64,000 bases of DNA from Microbacterium sp. CFH 31415 (lineage in GTDB: Bacteria > Actinomycetota > Actinomycetes > Actinomycetales > Microbacteriaceae): NCBI RefSeq assembly GCF_022538185.1, contig NZ_JAKYXC010000002.1, positions 310,001-374,000 on the forward strand. The letters run 5' to 3'. Positions within the stretch are counted from its first letter, which is position 1. Each line of letters opens with the position of its first letter. The notes beneath the pieces are model-generated. The model did not search any database. It saw nothing but the letters and a program-made list of their open reading frames with translations, and was not told the origin of the DNA. Below, one piece after another: positions 43,784 through 56,220 of this stretch. A program made the position numbers and the translations under genes.

Positions 43784-44975
43784 GTACCTCGTCATCGATC
43801 GGCTCGACGACCTGATCGACGCGTCGCGGCGCCTCGGCGAGGGCCAGGGACCGGTCGCCGTCGACGTGGAGCGCGCATCCGGCTTCCGCTATTCCCAGCG
43901 GGCGTACCTGATCCAGGTCTTCCGCCGCGGAGCAGGGGTGTTCCTCTTCGACCCGCCGCCCATCGGCGACTTCAGCTCGCTCCAGGCCGCGATCGGCGAC
44001 ACCGAATGGGTGCTGCACGCCGCGAGCCAAGACCTGCCGTCGCTGCGCGAGCTCGGACTCGAGCCCGCGTCGATGTTCGACACCGAGCTCGCCGCCCGCC
44101 TCCTCGGGCACGACCGGGTGGGCCTCGGCGCAGTCGTCGAAGACACGCTGGGCATCACGCTGGCCAAGGCGCATTCCGCCTCGGACTGGTCCACCAGGCC
44201 ACTCCCCCAATCCTGGCTCGAGTACGCCGCGCTCGACGTCGAGCACCTCGTCGACGTGCGCGACGTCCTGATGAGCGAGCTCGAGCAGCAGGGCAAGACC
44301 TCCTTCGCCGACGAGGAGTTCCGGGCGGTGCTCGAGCGCGAGCCCAAGCCTCCGCGCGACGAGCCCTGGCGTCGGCTGAGCGGCCTGCACACCGTCCGAG
44401 GCCGGAAGGCGCTCGCGGTCGCCCGCTCGCTGTGGACCGCGCGCGAGGACTACGCCCGCAACGAGGACGTCGCGCCGGGTCGGCTCGTGCCGGACCGCGC
44501 GCTCGTCGCCGCGGTCCTCGCAGACCCGAAGTCGAAGCAGGAGCTGGCCGGCGTGAAGGAGTTCACCGGCCGGGCCAGCCGCTCGCAGCTGGACCGGTGG
44601 TGGGCGGCGATCGAGGACGGACGCGCCTCGAAGGACCTTCCGCTCGAGCGGGCGACGGGCGGCGACTCGCTTCCCCCGCCCCGGGCCTGGCCCGATCGAA
44701 ACCCTGAGGCCGACGCCCGACTGAAAGCCGCACGGCCCGCCGTGGAGCAGCTGGCCGAAGCGCTGCGCATGCCGACCGAGAATCTGCTGACCCCTGAGCT
44801 GCTGCGCCGTGTCGCGTGGGCTCCGCCCGAGCCGCTGACCGCGGCATCGCTCGGCGAGGCTCTGTCCTCGCTCGGCGCGCGCGAGTGGCAGATTGCGCAG
44901 ACTGCACAGGTAATCGTCGATGCCTTTGTGGGTTCCGTGCAAGAGCCGACGAAAGCGGCGGAAACGGCTTCGTAG
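43776..44975 (+). CDS. rnd: Ribonuclease D-like 3'-5' exonuclease
   Basis: DEDD-type exonuclease involved in tRNA 3' maturation. In the 399-residue product the catalytic acids lie in VAVDVERASGFRYSQRAYLIQV, LHAASQDLPSL and WLEYAALDVEHLVDV. An HRDC domain follows (LHTVRGRKALAVARSLWTAREDYARN), then a second HRDC-like C-terminal domain. The GTG at 43776 is chosen because it begins the fold directly, overlapping the DUF3000 gene. Confidence 0.92.
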   Translation: MTEYLVIDRLDDLIDASRRLGEGQGPVAVDVERASGFRYSQRAYLIQVFRRGAGVFLFDPPPIGDFSSLQAAIGDTEWVLHAASQDLPSLRELGLEPASMFDTELAARLLGHDRVGLGAVVEDTLGITLAKAHSASDWSTRPLPQSWLEYAALDVEHLVDVRDVLMSELEQQGKTSFADEEFRAVLEREPKPPRDEPWRRLSGLHTVRGRKALAVARSLWTAREDYARNEDVAPGRLVPDRALVAAVLADPKSKQELAGVKEFTGRASRSQLDRWWAAIEDGRASKDLPLERATGGDSLPPPRAWPDRNPEADARLKAARPAVEQLAEALRMPTENLLTPELLRRVAWAPPEPLTAASLGEALSSLGAREWQIAQTAQVIVDAFVGSVQEPTKAAETAS

Positions 44976-45014
44976 GTTTCCGCCACCCGTTTTTCCTGCC
45001 CTCCGTCGCGATCC

Positions 45015-45020
45015 TAGGCT
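45015..45020 (+). promoter_or_regulatory. -10 element of the fadA-fadB operon
   Basis: TAGGCT lies 28 bases before the thiolase GTG. A good ribosome-binding site (GGAGG, about eight bases before the start) follows an unusually T-rich patch (CTATTTTT). Confidence 0.5.
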
Positions 45021-45047
45021 GGCGGCATCCCTATTTTTGGAGGCAGA

Positions 45048-46253
45048 GTGGCCGAGATCTCGGACGTCTTCTTCGTCGATGGAATGCGCACCCCCTTCGG
45101 GCGCGCCGGCGAAAAAGGCATGTACTGGAACACCCGAGCGGACGACCTCGCCGTGAAGGCGACGATCGGGCTCATGGAGCGCAACCCGAACGTTCCGAAG
45201 GAGCGCATCGACGACGTCGCCATCGCCGCGACCAGTCAGACCGGAGACCAGGGGCTCACCCTCGGCCGGAGCGTGGCGATCCTCGCCGGCCTCCCCCAGT
45301 CGGTCCCCGGCTTCGCGATCGACCGCATGTGCGCGGGCGCGATGACGAGCGTCACCACAATGGCGGGCTCGATCGGGATGGGCATGTACGACGTCGCCCT
45401 CGCGGGCGGAGTCGAGCACATGGGTCACCACCCGATCGGCGCGAACGCCGACCCGAACCCGCGCTTCGTCGCCGAGAAGATGGTCGACCCGGGTGCGCTC
45501 AACATGGGTGTCACCGCGGAGCGCATCTTCGACCGCTTCCCGCACCTGACCAAGGAGCGCTCGGACCGGTTCGGCATGCTCAGCCAGCACAAGGTGCAGG
45601 CTGCGTATGATGCCGGCAAGATCCAGCCAGACCTCGTGCCCGTCGCGATCAAGGACGCCGAGGGCTCGTGGGGCCTGGCGACCGAAGACGAGGGCCGTCG
45701 TCCGCAGACCACGATGGAAGACCTGGCGGGCCTGAAGACGCCGTTCCGTCCGCACGGTCGCGTGACCGCCGGCACCTCGTCGCCCCTCACCGACGGTGCG
45801 ACGATGTCGCTGCTCGCCGGCGGCGGCGCCGTGAAGGAGCTCGGACTCGCCCCGAAGATGCGACTCGTGTCGTACGCGTTCGCGGGCGTTCAGCCCGAGA
45901 TCATGGGCATCGGACCGATCCCCTCGACCGAGAAGGCACTCAAGAAGGCCGGCCTGACGATCGACGACATCGGCATGTTCGAGCTGAACGAGGCGTTCGC
46001 CATCCAGGTGATCTCGCTGCTCGACCACTTCGGCATCGCCGACGACGACCCGCGCGTGAACCCGTGGGGCGGGGCGATCGCGTTCGGTCACCCGCTCGCC
46101 GCCTCGGGCGTGCGTCTCATGATCCAGCTCGCAGCCCACTTCGCCGAGCGCCCCGACGTCCGCTACGGCCTCACCGCGATGTGCGTCGGCCTCGGACAGG
46201 GCGGCTCGGTCCTCTGGGAGAACCCGCACTACGACGGCAAGAAGAAGAAGTAG
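45048..46253 (+). CDS. fadA: Thiolase (acetyl-CoA acyltransferase)
   Basis: Catalyses the thiolytic last step of fatty-acid beta-oxidation. The 401-residue protein has the acyl-cysteine in IDRMCAGAMTS (Cys95), NEAFAIQ, the GHP histidine in IAFGHPLAASG (about 348) and the second cysteine in MCVGLGQGGS (about 379). GTG 45048 is preceded by GGAGG. The FadB-type partner follows 12 bases later, so the pair forms the beta-oxidation complex. Confidence 0.95.
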   Translation: MAEISDVFFVDGMRTPFGRAGEKGMYWNTRADDLAVKATIGLMERNPNVPKERIDDVAIAATSQTGDQGLTLGRSVAILAGLPQSVPGFAIDRMCAGAMTSVTTMAGSIGMGMYDVALAGGVEHMGHHPIGANADPNPRFVAEKMVDPGALNMGVTAERIFDRFPHLTKERSDRFGMLSQHKVQAAYDAGKIQPDLVPVAIKDAEGSWGLATEDEGRRPQTTMEDLAGLKTPFRPHGRVTAGTSSPLTDGATMSLLAGGGAVKELGLAPKMRLVSYAFAGVQPEIMGIGPIPSTEKALKKAGLTIDDIGMFELNEAFAIQVISLLDHFGIADDDPRVNPWGGAIAFGHPLAASGVRLMIQLAAHFAERPDVRYGLTAMCVGLGQGGSVLWENPHYDGKKKK

Positions 46254-46265
46254 GAGCCCGCCGCA

Positions 46266-48413
46266 ATGACGAACTACGACGAGATCGACTTCTCGCCGCT
46301 GAGCGCCCTCGCCGACGGCGAGGTGGTGACGCACTCCCGCGTGCGCGACATCCGCCTCCCCTCCGGCAAGGTGCTCGCGCTCATCACGCTCGACAACGGC
46401 CGCGACCACACCCGCCCGAACACGCTCGGCCCGACCACGCTCACGCAGCTCGGTGAGACGCTCGACGCGCTCTCCACCCGTGCCGCCGCCGGCGAGATCC
46501 AGGCCGTCGCGGTGACCGGCAAGCAGTACATCCTCGCCGCCGGTGCCGACCTGTCCGACATCTCGCGTGTCGGCTCGAAGGACAACGCTCGCCTGATCGC
46601 GCAGCTCGGCCACCACGTGTTCGGCAAGCTCGGCACCCTCGGCGTGCCGTCGTTCGCCTTCGTGAACGGGCTCGCGCTCGGCGGCGGACTCGAGATCGCC
46701 CTGAACTCCACGTATCGGACCGTGGACGCCTCGGCCGCCGCGATCGCGCTCCCCGAGGTGTTCCTCGGGATCATCCCCGGCTGGGGCGGCGCGTACCTGC
46801 TGCCGAACCTCATCGGCATCGAGAACGCGCTCGAGGTCGTCATCTCGAACCCGCTCAAGCAGAACCGCATGCTCAAGCCGCAGCAGGCGTTCGACTACGG
46901 GATCGTCGACGCGATCTTCCCCGCCGCGAACTACCTCGAGGACTCGCTGGCGTGGGCCGACCGCGTGCTCACCGGCAAGACCAAGGTGGAGCGCAAGAAC
47001 GAGCCCGGCAAGATCGAGCGCCTCACCAAGTGGCCCATCGCCATCAAGATGGCGCGCGGCATGCTCGAGTCCAAGATCGGCACGGTGCCGAAGTCGCCGT
47101 ACGTCGCGCTCGACCTGCTCGACAAGGCGAAGAGCGGCACCAAGGCAGAGGGCTTCGCCCGCGAGGACGAGGCGCTTGCCGAACTCGTCGCCGGCGACCA
47201 GTTCGCGGCATCCATGTACGCGTTCGACCTCGTGCAGAAGCGCGCGAAGCGTCCGGTCGGCGCCCCCGACAAGGCGCTCGCCAAGAAGGTCACGAAGGTC
47301 GGCATCATCGGCGCAGGTCTCATGGCCAGCCAGTTCGCGCTGCTGTTCGTGCGCAAGCTGCAGGTGCCCGTGCTGATCACCGACCTCGACCAGGCGCGCG
47401 TCGACAAGGGCATCGCCTACATCCACGAAGAGATCGGCAAGCTCGAGGCCAAGGGCCGTCTCGACGGCGACGCGGCCAACAGGCTGCGCGGACTCGTCAC
47501 CGGCACGACAGACAAGAGCCTCTACGCGGACTGCGACTTCGTCATCGAGGCCGTCTTCGAAGAGGTCGGCGTCAAGCAGCAGGTGTTCGGCGAGATCGAG
47601 CAGATCATCGCCGAGGATGCCATCCTCGCGACCAACACCTCGTCGCTGTCGGTGGAGGAGATCGGCGCCAAGCTCGCCCACCCCGAGCGCCTCGTCGGGT
47701 TCCACTTCTTCAATCCGGTTGCCGTCATGCCGCTGGTCGAGATCGTGAAGACGCCCCAGACATCGGATGCCGCGCTCTCGACGGCTTTCGTCGTCGCGAA
47801 GAGCCTCGGCAAGAACGCCGTGCTCACCGCCGATGCGCCCGGCTTCGTCGTGAACCGGCTTCTCGCCAAGGTCATGGGCGAGGCAGCGCGCGCCGTCTAT
47901 GAGGGCACGCCCGTGGCGGAGGTCGAGAAGGCGTTCGCGCCGCTCGGCCTGCCGATGGGACCGTTCCAGCTGATCGACCTGGTCGGCTGGAAGGTCGCCG
48001 CACACGTGCAGGACACCATGGTGCGCGCGTTCCCCGATCGGTTCTACGCGAACGAGAACTTCCACGCGCTCGCGGAGCTTCCCGAGGTCGTCGAGAAGGA
48101 CAAGGGCGGACGCGTCACCGGCTGGACCAAGGCCGCCGAGAAGGTGCTCAAGCCCGCGGTGGGGTCGACGCCGGCCAAGGCCGATGAGATCCTCCGTCGC
48201 GTGCAGGACGGACTCGCGCAGGAGATCAAGATCATGCTCGACGAGGGAGTGGTGCCCGAGGTCGAAGACATCGACCTCTGCCTCATCCTCGGTGCGGGCT
48301 GGCCGTTCATCGACGGCGGCGCCTCGCCGTACCTCGACCGCGAGGGGGCATCGGAGCGCGCCTTCGGCGACACGTTCCACCACCCGGTCATCACGGGCAT
48401 CGGCTCGAACTGA
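46266..48413 (+). CDS. fadB: 3-hydroxyacyl-CoA dehydrogenase/enoyl-CoA hydratase (FadB-type)
   Basis: The 715-residue multifunctional protein has an N-terminal crotonase domain (KQYILAAGADLSDISR, ALPEVFLGIIPGWGGAYLLP) and, from about residue 340, a Rossmann NAD domain (KVGIIGAGLMASQFALLFV) followed by two 3-hydroxyacyl-CoA dehydrogenase C-terminal domains (LVGFHFFNPVAVMPLVEIV, PGFVVNRLLAKVMGEAARAVYEG). It carries out hydration and dehydrogenation of enoyl-CoA and works with the adjacent thiolase. Confidence 0.95.
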   Translation: MTNYDEIDFSPLSALADGEVVTHSRVRDIRLPSGKVLALITLDNGRDHTRPNTLGPTTLTQLGETLDALSTRAAAGEIQAVAVTGKQYILAAGADLSDISRVGSKDNARLIAQLGHHVFGKLGTLGVPSFAFVNGLALGGGLEIALNSTYRTVDASAAAIALPEVFLGIIPGWGGAYLLPNLIGIENALEVVISNPLKQNRMLKPQQAFDYGIVDAIFPAANYLEDSLAWADRVLTGKTKVERKNEPGKIERLTKWPIAIKMARGMLESKIGTVPKSPYVALDLLDKAKSGTKAEGFAREDEALAELVAGDQFAASMYAFDLVQKRAKRPVGAPDKALAKKVTKVGIIGAGLMASQFALLFVRKLQVPVLITDLDQARVDKGIAYIHEEIGKLEAKGRLDGDAANRLRGLVTGTTDKSLYADCDFVIEAVFEEVGVKQQVFGEIEQIIAEDAILATNTSSLSVEEIGAKLAHPERLVGFHFFNPVAVMPLVEIVKTPQTSDAALSTAFVVAKSLGKNAVLTADAPGFVVNRLLAKVMGEAARAVYEGTPVAEVEKAFAPLGLPMGPFQLIDLVGWKVAAHVQDTMVRAFPDRFYANENFHALAELPEVVEKDKGGRVTGWTKAAEKVLKPAVGSTPAKADEILRRVQDGLAQEIKIMLDEGVVPEVEDIDLCLILGAGWPFIDGGASPYLDREGASERAFGDTFHHPVITGIGSN

Positions 48414-48423
48414 CGCCTTCTGC

Positions 48424-48461
48424 CACGAGCGGCCCCGGACTTCGGTCCGGGGCCGCTCGTG
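48424..48461. terminator. Bidirectional terminator with TTCG tetraloop
   Basis: A perfect 17-bp stem (48424-48440 and 48445-48461, CACGAGCGGCCCCGGAC and its complement) closed by TTCG lies 10 bases after fadB and ahead of the convergent minus-strand genes. It probably ends both transcripts. Confidence 0.85.
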
Positions 48462-48479
48462 CGTCTGGGCGGGGGTGGC

Positions 48480-48590
48480 TCAGCCGCCCGGACCCACCGT
48501 ATCGATGGGCGCGCCGTCGCCGTTCTCCGGCAGGTCACCCCGCTCCACGGGGTCGGAGAATCCTCGCACGTGGCGCACGCGATCCGCCAT
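48480..48590 (-). CDS. Possible 36-residue small protein downstream of pepN
   Basis: A short frame from ATG 48590, 11 bases after the pepN stop, to TGA at 48480. The peptide begins MADRVRHVRGFSDPVERGD and ends with TVGPGG. It is hydrophilic with no signal or membrane segment. It fills the gap between pepN and the terminator almost exactly and its composition looks protein-like. No strong ribosome-binding site is present and no family is known to me. Confidence 0.4.
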   Translation of the reverse strand: MADRVRHVRGFSDPVERGDLPENGDGAPIDTVGPGG

Positions 48591-48601
48591 GCCGCCGGAC
48601 G

Positions 48602-51121
48602 TTACGAGGGCTGAGCCGCGCGGACGCGCAGATCGCGCGCCAGGTGGTCGCGCTGCTCGGTCACGATGCGCCGCAGAGCTGCCGGTGCGTCCTCGTTCCG
48701 CGCAAGCCAGGCGTCGACCAGGTCGAGCGACTCGCCCTCCGGGAACAGCCCGCGCACCAGGCGCGCGGCGATCTCGATGCTTCGTGCGCTCCACACACCG
48801 CGGATCCGCGCGAAGTAGGCCTCGTCGAACGCCGCGATGAGGTCGCGCCGGCCGCCGGCGCGAACACCCGCGATGGTTGCACTGAGATGATCGTTGGTGA
48901 GCGTCGTGTCCTCCCACGCGGAGTGCCACGCGGCGGCGCGGACGTCTGCGTCGGGCCGTGCCGCGAGCACCGTCAGATGCGCGGTCCGGCCCTTCGCGGT
49001 CGGGTCGCGGCGCAGCTCCGCGTCGGCCTCGGCGACCGTCGCGTGGCCCGTCGTCGCCAGCGCCGTGAGCCATGCCCACCGCAGTTCGGGGTCGAGTTCC
49101 AGTCCGTCGGGCACCGCCACCGTGCCGGCGAGCATCCCCCGCAGCTCCTCCACCCTGCCATCGTCGTACCGCGCCGCTGATCCGACTGAGCGAGCCCACG
49201 CCAGCTGAGCATCGCTGCCCGCGTCGGCCGCCGCCAGCTGCTGCCACGCCGTCTCGAGCCACGCCGCCCGCTCCTGCGGCCGGCGCTCCGCCGTGACGTA
49301 GTGGCCGACCGCGAACGAGGCGTTCGCGAGCACGTCCGCGCGCAGCGCGGAGTTCGTCTCCGCGCCGGCGTGCCGTCGGACGATGCCGAGGTACCGCGCC
49401 GCGGGCAGGTCCCCGTCCCGCGTCGCGTTCCACAGCGCCGACCACACGAGACCGCGCGCGAGGGCGTCGTCGATCGTCGAGAGCGCGGCTTCGACCGCGT
49501 CGAGCGACACGGCGTCGAGACGCACCTTCGCGTAGGTGAGGTCGCCGTCGTTGGCCAGCACGAGGTCGGCGGCTCCGATCTCGCCCAGCGGAGTGCGCTC
49601 GTGCGCGATGTCGGCGTCGATGGTGCGGGTGCGCACCAGCCGTTCGTCACGCACATCGAACAGCCCCACCCGCAGCCGGTGCGGGCGCGGGTCGGACTGC
49701 ACGAGCACGGCGCTCTCCGCGTCGCGCTCGATGCGGAGGGTCGACATGCCGGTGGTCTCCAGCCACGCGCGAGACCATGCGCGGACATCCCGGCCGGAGG
49801 CGGCCGCGAGGTGGCGGAGCAGGTCGTCGAGCGTGGTGTTGCCGAAGGCGTGTGCGGCGAAGTACTGCCGGGCGCCTTCGAAGAACTCCTCCTCGCCGAC
49901 GAACGCGACCAGCTGCTTGAGCACCGACGCCCCCTTTGCGTACGTGATGCCGTCGAAGTTCAGCTTGGCGGCCTCGAGGTCGGCGATGTCGGCGACGATC
50001 GGGTGCGTCGTCGGCAGCTGGTCCTGGAGGTACGCCCACGCCTTCCGCCGCGCAGCGAAGGTCACCCACGCGTCCGGGAACCTCGTGACGGCCGCCGTGG
50101 CGTGCGCGCCCATGTAGTCGGCGAACGACTCCTTGAGCCACAGGTCGTCCCACCAGCGCATCGTGACGAGGTCGCCGAACCACATGTGCGCCATCTCGTG
50201 GAGGATCGTGTTGGCACGGCCCTCGTGCTGCGCCACCGTCGCCGCGCCGCGGAACACGTACGCCTCGGTGAAGGTCACCAGGCCCGGGTTCTCCATCGCG
50301 CCGATGTTGTACTCGGGCACGAAGATCTGGTCGTACTTGCCCCACGGGTAGGCGTAGCGGAAGGCGTCGGCGAAGAAGTCGAGGCCCTGCCCGGTGATCT
50401 CGAGGATCTCGTCGGCGTCGAGGTGCTCGGCGAGCGACTCCCGGCAGTAGACCCCCAGCGGCACGACCTGATCGCCGCGACGCCATTCCCCCTCGACCCG
50501 GTGGTACGGTCCCGCCGCCACTGAGGTGATGTAGGTCGAGATCGGCAGCGTCTCGGCGAACTCCACGCGCTGCGCGCCGCGGTCGGCCGTGCGATCTGCG
50601 ACCGCCTGGTTCGACAGCACGGTCCAGCCGGCAGGAGCCGTGACGACGAACGTGTAGCGGGCCTTCATGTCGGGCTGCTCGAAGCACGCCATCACCCGGC
50701 GTGCGTCGGCGGGTTCGTAGTGCGTGTAGAGGTACGTCTGGCCGTCGACCGGATCGACGAAACGGTGCATGCCCTCGCCGGACCGGCTGTACGCCGCCCG
50801 CGCGGCGACGCGCACGATGTGCCGCCCCCGCAGTCCGGTGATCCGGACGCGGGCGCCGTCCCATTCCACGGGGCGCGCGACGCCGTCGACCTCCACAGCC
50901 TCGACGGACTCGCCGATGAAGTCGACCCACGTCTCGACGTCGGACTCCGCGGACCCGGCGGCTGCGGCATCCGTCTCGATCTCCAGTGTGCTCACCGTCG
51001 CGAACCCGGTCTCATCCACGTCCGGCGCCGTCGTCACGTCCAGCTCGACGCGGGCGGTGAGGACGGAGACGGCGGCGGACCGTGTTGCGGTCTCCGCCCT
51101 GCTGAGGTTGGCGCTGGTCAT
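48602..51121 (-). CDS. pepN: Aminopeptidase N (M1 family)
   Basis: Zinc aminopeptidase of 839 residues. GAMEN (274-278) binds the free N-terminus, HEMAH (308-312) with the downstream glutamate in WLKESFADYMGAH binds zinc, and the catalytic tyrosine is expected in GITYAKGASVLKQL. The C-terminal ERAP1-like helical domain is complete. There is no signal peptide, so it acts in the cytoplasm on peptides. The start is ATG 51121. Confidence 0.95.
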   Translation of the reverse strand: MTSANLSRAETATRSAAVSVLTARVELDVTTAPDVDETGFATVSTLEIETDAAAAGSAESDVETWVDFIGESVEAVEVDGVARPVEWDGARVRITGLRGRHIVRVAARAAYSRSGEGMHRFVDPVDGQTYLYTHYEPADARRVMACFEQPDMKARYTFVVTAPAGWTVLSNQAVADRTADRGAQRVEFAETLPISTYITSVAAGPYHRVEGEWRRGDQVVPLGVYCRESLAEHLDADEILEITGQGLDFFADAFRYAYPWGKYDQIFVPEYNIGAMENPGLVTFTEAYVFRGAATVAQHEGRANTILHEMAHMWFGDLVTMRWWDDLWLKESFADYMGAHATAAVTRFPDAWVTFAARRKAWAYLQDQLPTTHPIVADIADLEAAKLNFDGITYAKGASVLKQLVAFVGEEEFFEGARQYFAAHAFGNTTLDDLLRHLAAASGRDVRAWSRAWLETTGMSTLRIERDAESAVLVQSDPRPHRLRVGLFDVRDERLVRTRTIDADIAHERTPLGEIGAADLVLANDGDLTYAKVRLDAVSLDAVEAALSTIDDALARGLVWSALWNATRDGDLPAARYLGIVRRHAGAETNSALRADVLANASFAVGHYVTAERRPQERAAWLETAWQQLAAADAGSDAQLAWARSVGSAARYDDGRVEELRGMLAGTVAVPDGLELDPELRWAWLTALATTGHATVAEADAELRRDPTAKGRTAHLTVLAARPDADVRAAAWHSAWEDTTLTNDHLSATIAGVRAGGRRDLIAAFDEAYFARIRGVWSARSIEIAARLVRGLFPEGESLDLVDAWLARNEDAPAALRRIVTEQRDHLARDLRVRAAQPS

Positions 51122-51192
51122 CCGTCCATGCTTTCACGACGGATGCCGGCACCCCGCCGACACCGAAGCCGACGCGCCGCCTGCGCGAGGCG

Positions 51193-53151
51193 TCAGCGCC
51201 GCTGCTGGTCGCGCGCGAGCGCGGGGATCGTCGGGATCTCGGTCGTCTGCGCGCCGCGCGCGACGGGGATGCGGGTGCCCAGCACCTGCGCCACGACGTC
51301 GTGCGCGATCTTCGCCGGCGTGAGGCCGGCGTCGTCGAGGATCTGCTCGCGACTGGCATGGTCGATGAACTCGTCGGGCACGCCGAGCTCGTCGACGGCG
51401 GTGTCGACGCCCGCCTCGCGGAGCACCTGGCGCACACGCGTGCCGATGCCGCCGACGCGGATGCCGTCCTCGATCGTGATGACGAGACGGTGGGATGCCG
51501 CGAGCGTCACGATCGACGGCTGGACGGGCACGACCCATCGCGGATCGACGACCGTCGCGCCGATGCCCTGATCGCGGAGGCGCCCGGCGACGTCGACGGC
51601 GATGTGCGCCATCGGACCGATGCCGACGATGAGCACGTCCTGCGCCTCCGAGCGGACCAGCACGTCGACCCCGTCTTCGAGGCGTTCGACGGCGGGCAGC
51701 TCGGGGCTGACACCGCCCTTCGGGAACCGGATGACGGTGGGAGCGTCGTGCACGGCCACGGCCTCCTGCAGCTCTTCGCGAAGCCGCTCCGCGTCGCGCG
51801 GCACTGCGATGCGGATGTGCGGTACCAGCTGCAGCATGGCGAGGTCCCAGATGCCGTGGTGGCTCGGACCGTCGGGTCCGGTGACGCCGGCGCGGTCGAG
51901 CACGAATGTGACACCCGCGCGGTGGAGCGCGACATCCATCAGCACCTGGTCGAACGCGCGGTTCATGAACGTGGCGTAGATCGCCACCACGGGGTGCAGC
52001 CCGCCGAAGGCGAGCCCGGCAGCCGAGGCGACCGCATGCTGCTCGGCGATGCCCACGTCGTACACCCGATCGGGGAATCGCTGCGCGAACGGCAGCAGGC
52101 CGGTCGGGCGCAGCATGGCGGCCGTCATCGCGATGATGTCGTCGCGCTTCTCTCCCACCGAGACCAGTTCGTCGGCGAAGACGTCGGTCCACGCCGGCGC
52201 GCCGCCCGAACTGCCGACAGTCTTGCCGGTCAGCGGATCGATCTTGCCCACAGCGTGGAACGCGTCGGCCTGGTCGTCGAGGGCGGGCTGGTAGCCGCGG
52301 CCCTTCTCGGTGATCGCGTGCACGATGACGGGCGCGCCGTACGACTTGGCGAGCTCCAGCGTCTCGATGAGCGTGGGCAGGTCGTGACCGTCGACCGGGC
52401 CGAGGTACTTGATGTCGAGGTTGGAGTACAGCGCCGCGTTGTTCGTGAAGCGCGAGAGGAAGCCGTGCGTACCGCCGCGCACGCCGCGATACACGGCGCG
52501 GGCGGCGGGGCCGAGCTTGCGGAAGAGGGTGTCGGAGCCGCGGTGCAGGTTGCGGTACGTCTCGGCGGTGCGCACGCGGTTGAGGTACCGGGCCATGCCG
52601 CCGATGGTCGGCGCGTACGACCGTCCGTTGTCGTTGACGACGATGACGAGATTGCGGTCGTTGTCGTCGGAGATGTTGTTGAGCGCCTCCCACGTCATGC
52701 CGCCGGTGAGCGAGCCGTCTCCGACGACGGCGACCACGTGGCGGTCCTTGCGCCCGGTGCGCGTCAGGGCGCGCGAGACGCCGTCGGCCCAGCTCAGCGA
52801 ACTGGATGCGTGCGAGGACTCGACGACGTCGTGCGGGCTCTCGGACCGCTGCGGGTAGCCGGCGAGGCCGCCGCGCGAGCGAAGGTGGGAGAAGTCCTGC
52901 CGACCGGTGAGCAGCTTGTGCACGTACGACTGATGGCCCGTGTCGAAGATGAACGGGTCGGAGGGCGAGTCGAAGACCCTGTGCAGGGCGATCGTGAGCT
53001 CGACGACACCGAGGTTGGGACCGAGGTGGCCACCGGTGCGGGCGACGTTCTCGATGAGGAACGCACGGATCTCCTCCGCGAGTCGCTCCAGCTCCGTGGT
53101 GCTCAGCGCGTCGAGATCGCGGGGTCCGCCAATGGACGGCAGCAGCGACAT
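51193..53151 (-). CDS. dxs: 1-deoxy-D-xylulose-5-phosphate synthase
   Basis: First enzyme of the MEP isoprenoid pathway; condenses pyruvate and glyceraldehyde 3-phosphate with thiamine diphosphate. The 652-residue protein has FDTGHQSYVHKLLTGR, the ThDP motif GDGSLTGGMTWEALNN, DVGIAEQHAVASAAGLA with the catalytic glutamate, and FVLDRAGVTGPDGPSHHG. The frame is open upstream, but ATG 53151 (MSLLPSIGGPRDL) is the standard start. It is monocistronic by position. Confidence 0.96.
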   Translation of the reverse strand: MSLLPSIGGPRDLDALSTTELERLAEEIRAFLIENVARTGGHLGPNLGVVELTIALHRVFDSPSDPFIFDTGHQSYVHKLLTGRQDFSHLRSRGGLAGYPQRSESPHDVVESSHASSSLSWADGVSRALTRTGRKDRHVVAVVGDGSLTGGMTWEALNNISDDNDRNLVIVVNDNGRSYAPTIGGMARYLNRVRTAETYRNLHRGSDTLFRKLGPAARAVYRGVRGGTHGFLSRFTNNAALYSNLDIKYLGPVDGHDLPTLIETLELAKSYGAPVIVHAITEKGRGYQPALDDQADAFHAVGKIDPLTGKTVGSSGGAPAWTDVFADELVSVGEKRDDIIAMTAAMLRPTGLLPFAQRFPDRVYDVGIAEQHAVASAAGLAFGGLHPVVAIYATFMNRAFDQVLMDVALHRAGVTFVLDRAGVTGPDGPSHHGIWDLAMLQLVPHIRIAVPRDAERLREELQEAVAVHDAPTVIRFPKGGVSPELPAVERLEDGVDVLVRSEAQDVLIVGIGPMAHIAVDVAGRLRDQGIGATVVDPRWVVPVQPSIVTLAASHRLVITIEDGIRVGGIGTRVRQVLREAGVDTAVDELGVPDEFIDHASREQILDDAGLTPAKIAHDVVAQVLGTRIPVARGAQTTEIPTIPALARDQQRR

Positions 53152-53202
53152 CCCGGCTCCTTTCCGGCCCCGGAAGGGCTCTGCAAGTCTACCTGTGACA
53201 AG

Positions 53203-53238
53203 ACGGGGGACCGGATGCCGGGGCATCCGGTCCCCCGT
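53203..53238 (-). terminator. Terminator after acn
   Basis: A 16-bp perfect stem (53203-53218 and 53223-53238, ACGGGGGACCGGATGC and its complement) with a four-base loop lies 10 bases beyond the aconitase stop. Confidence 0.8.
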
Positions 53239-53248
53239 GAATCAGCTG

Positions 53249-56083
<2,835 letters not shown>

Positions 56084-56193
56084 GTCTGTCTCCTTCGTCG
56101 GCGGCGGGAGCGGGGCCGGAGCCCGGCACTCCCCATCTTCCCCCGCACCGGAGCCCTCGGCTAGTGAGGATGACCTAATCCGCGGCGGGGTCA

Positions 56194-56217
56194 ATTTATC
56201 TTGATATCAAGATAAAT
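56194..56217. promoter_or_regulatory. 24-bp perfect palindrome, probable operator in the acn promoter
   Basis: A perfect palindrome with core TATCTTGATATCAAGATA, extended by TT/AA and A/T on the two sides, lies between the end of the DUF3159 gene and acn. It is strikingly AT-rich. On the minus strand it is followed directly by TTGACC, a good -35, with CATCCT about 18 bases later as a weak -10. A dimeric repressor bound here would block acn transcription. The regulator is not encoded in this window. Confidence 0.7.
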
Positions 56218-56220
56218 GTA

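Noticed and set aside
43392-48383. A minus-strand open frame of 1663 codons antisense to the DUF3000 gene, rnd, fadA and fadB
   Set aside because: Its translation is rich in Arg, Asp, His, Leu and Val without any domain pattern. Such frames arise opposite GC-rich genes; the plus-strand genes all have clear motifs.
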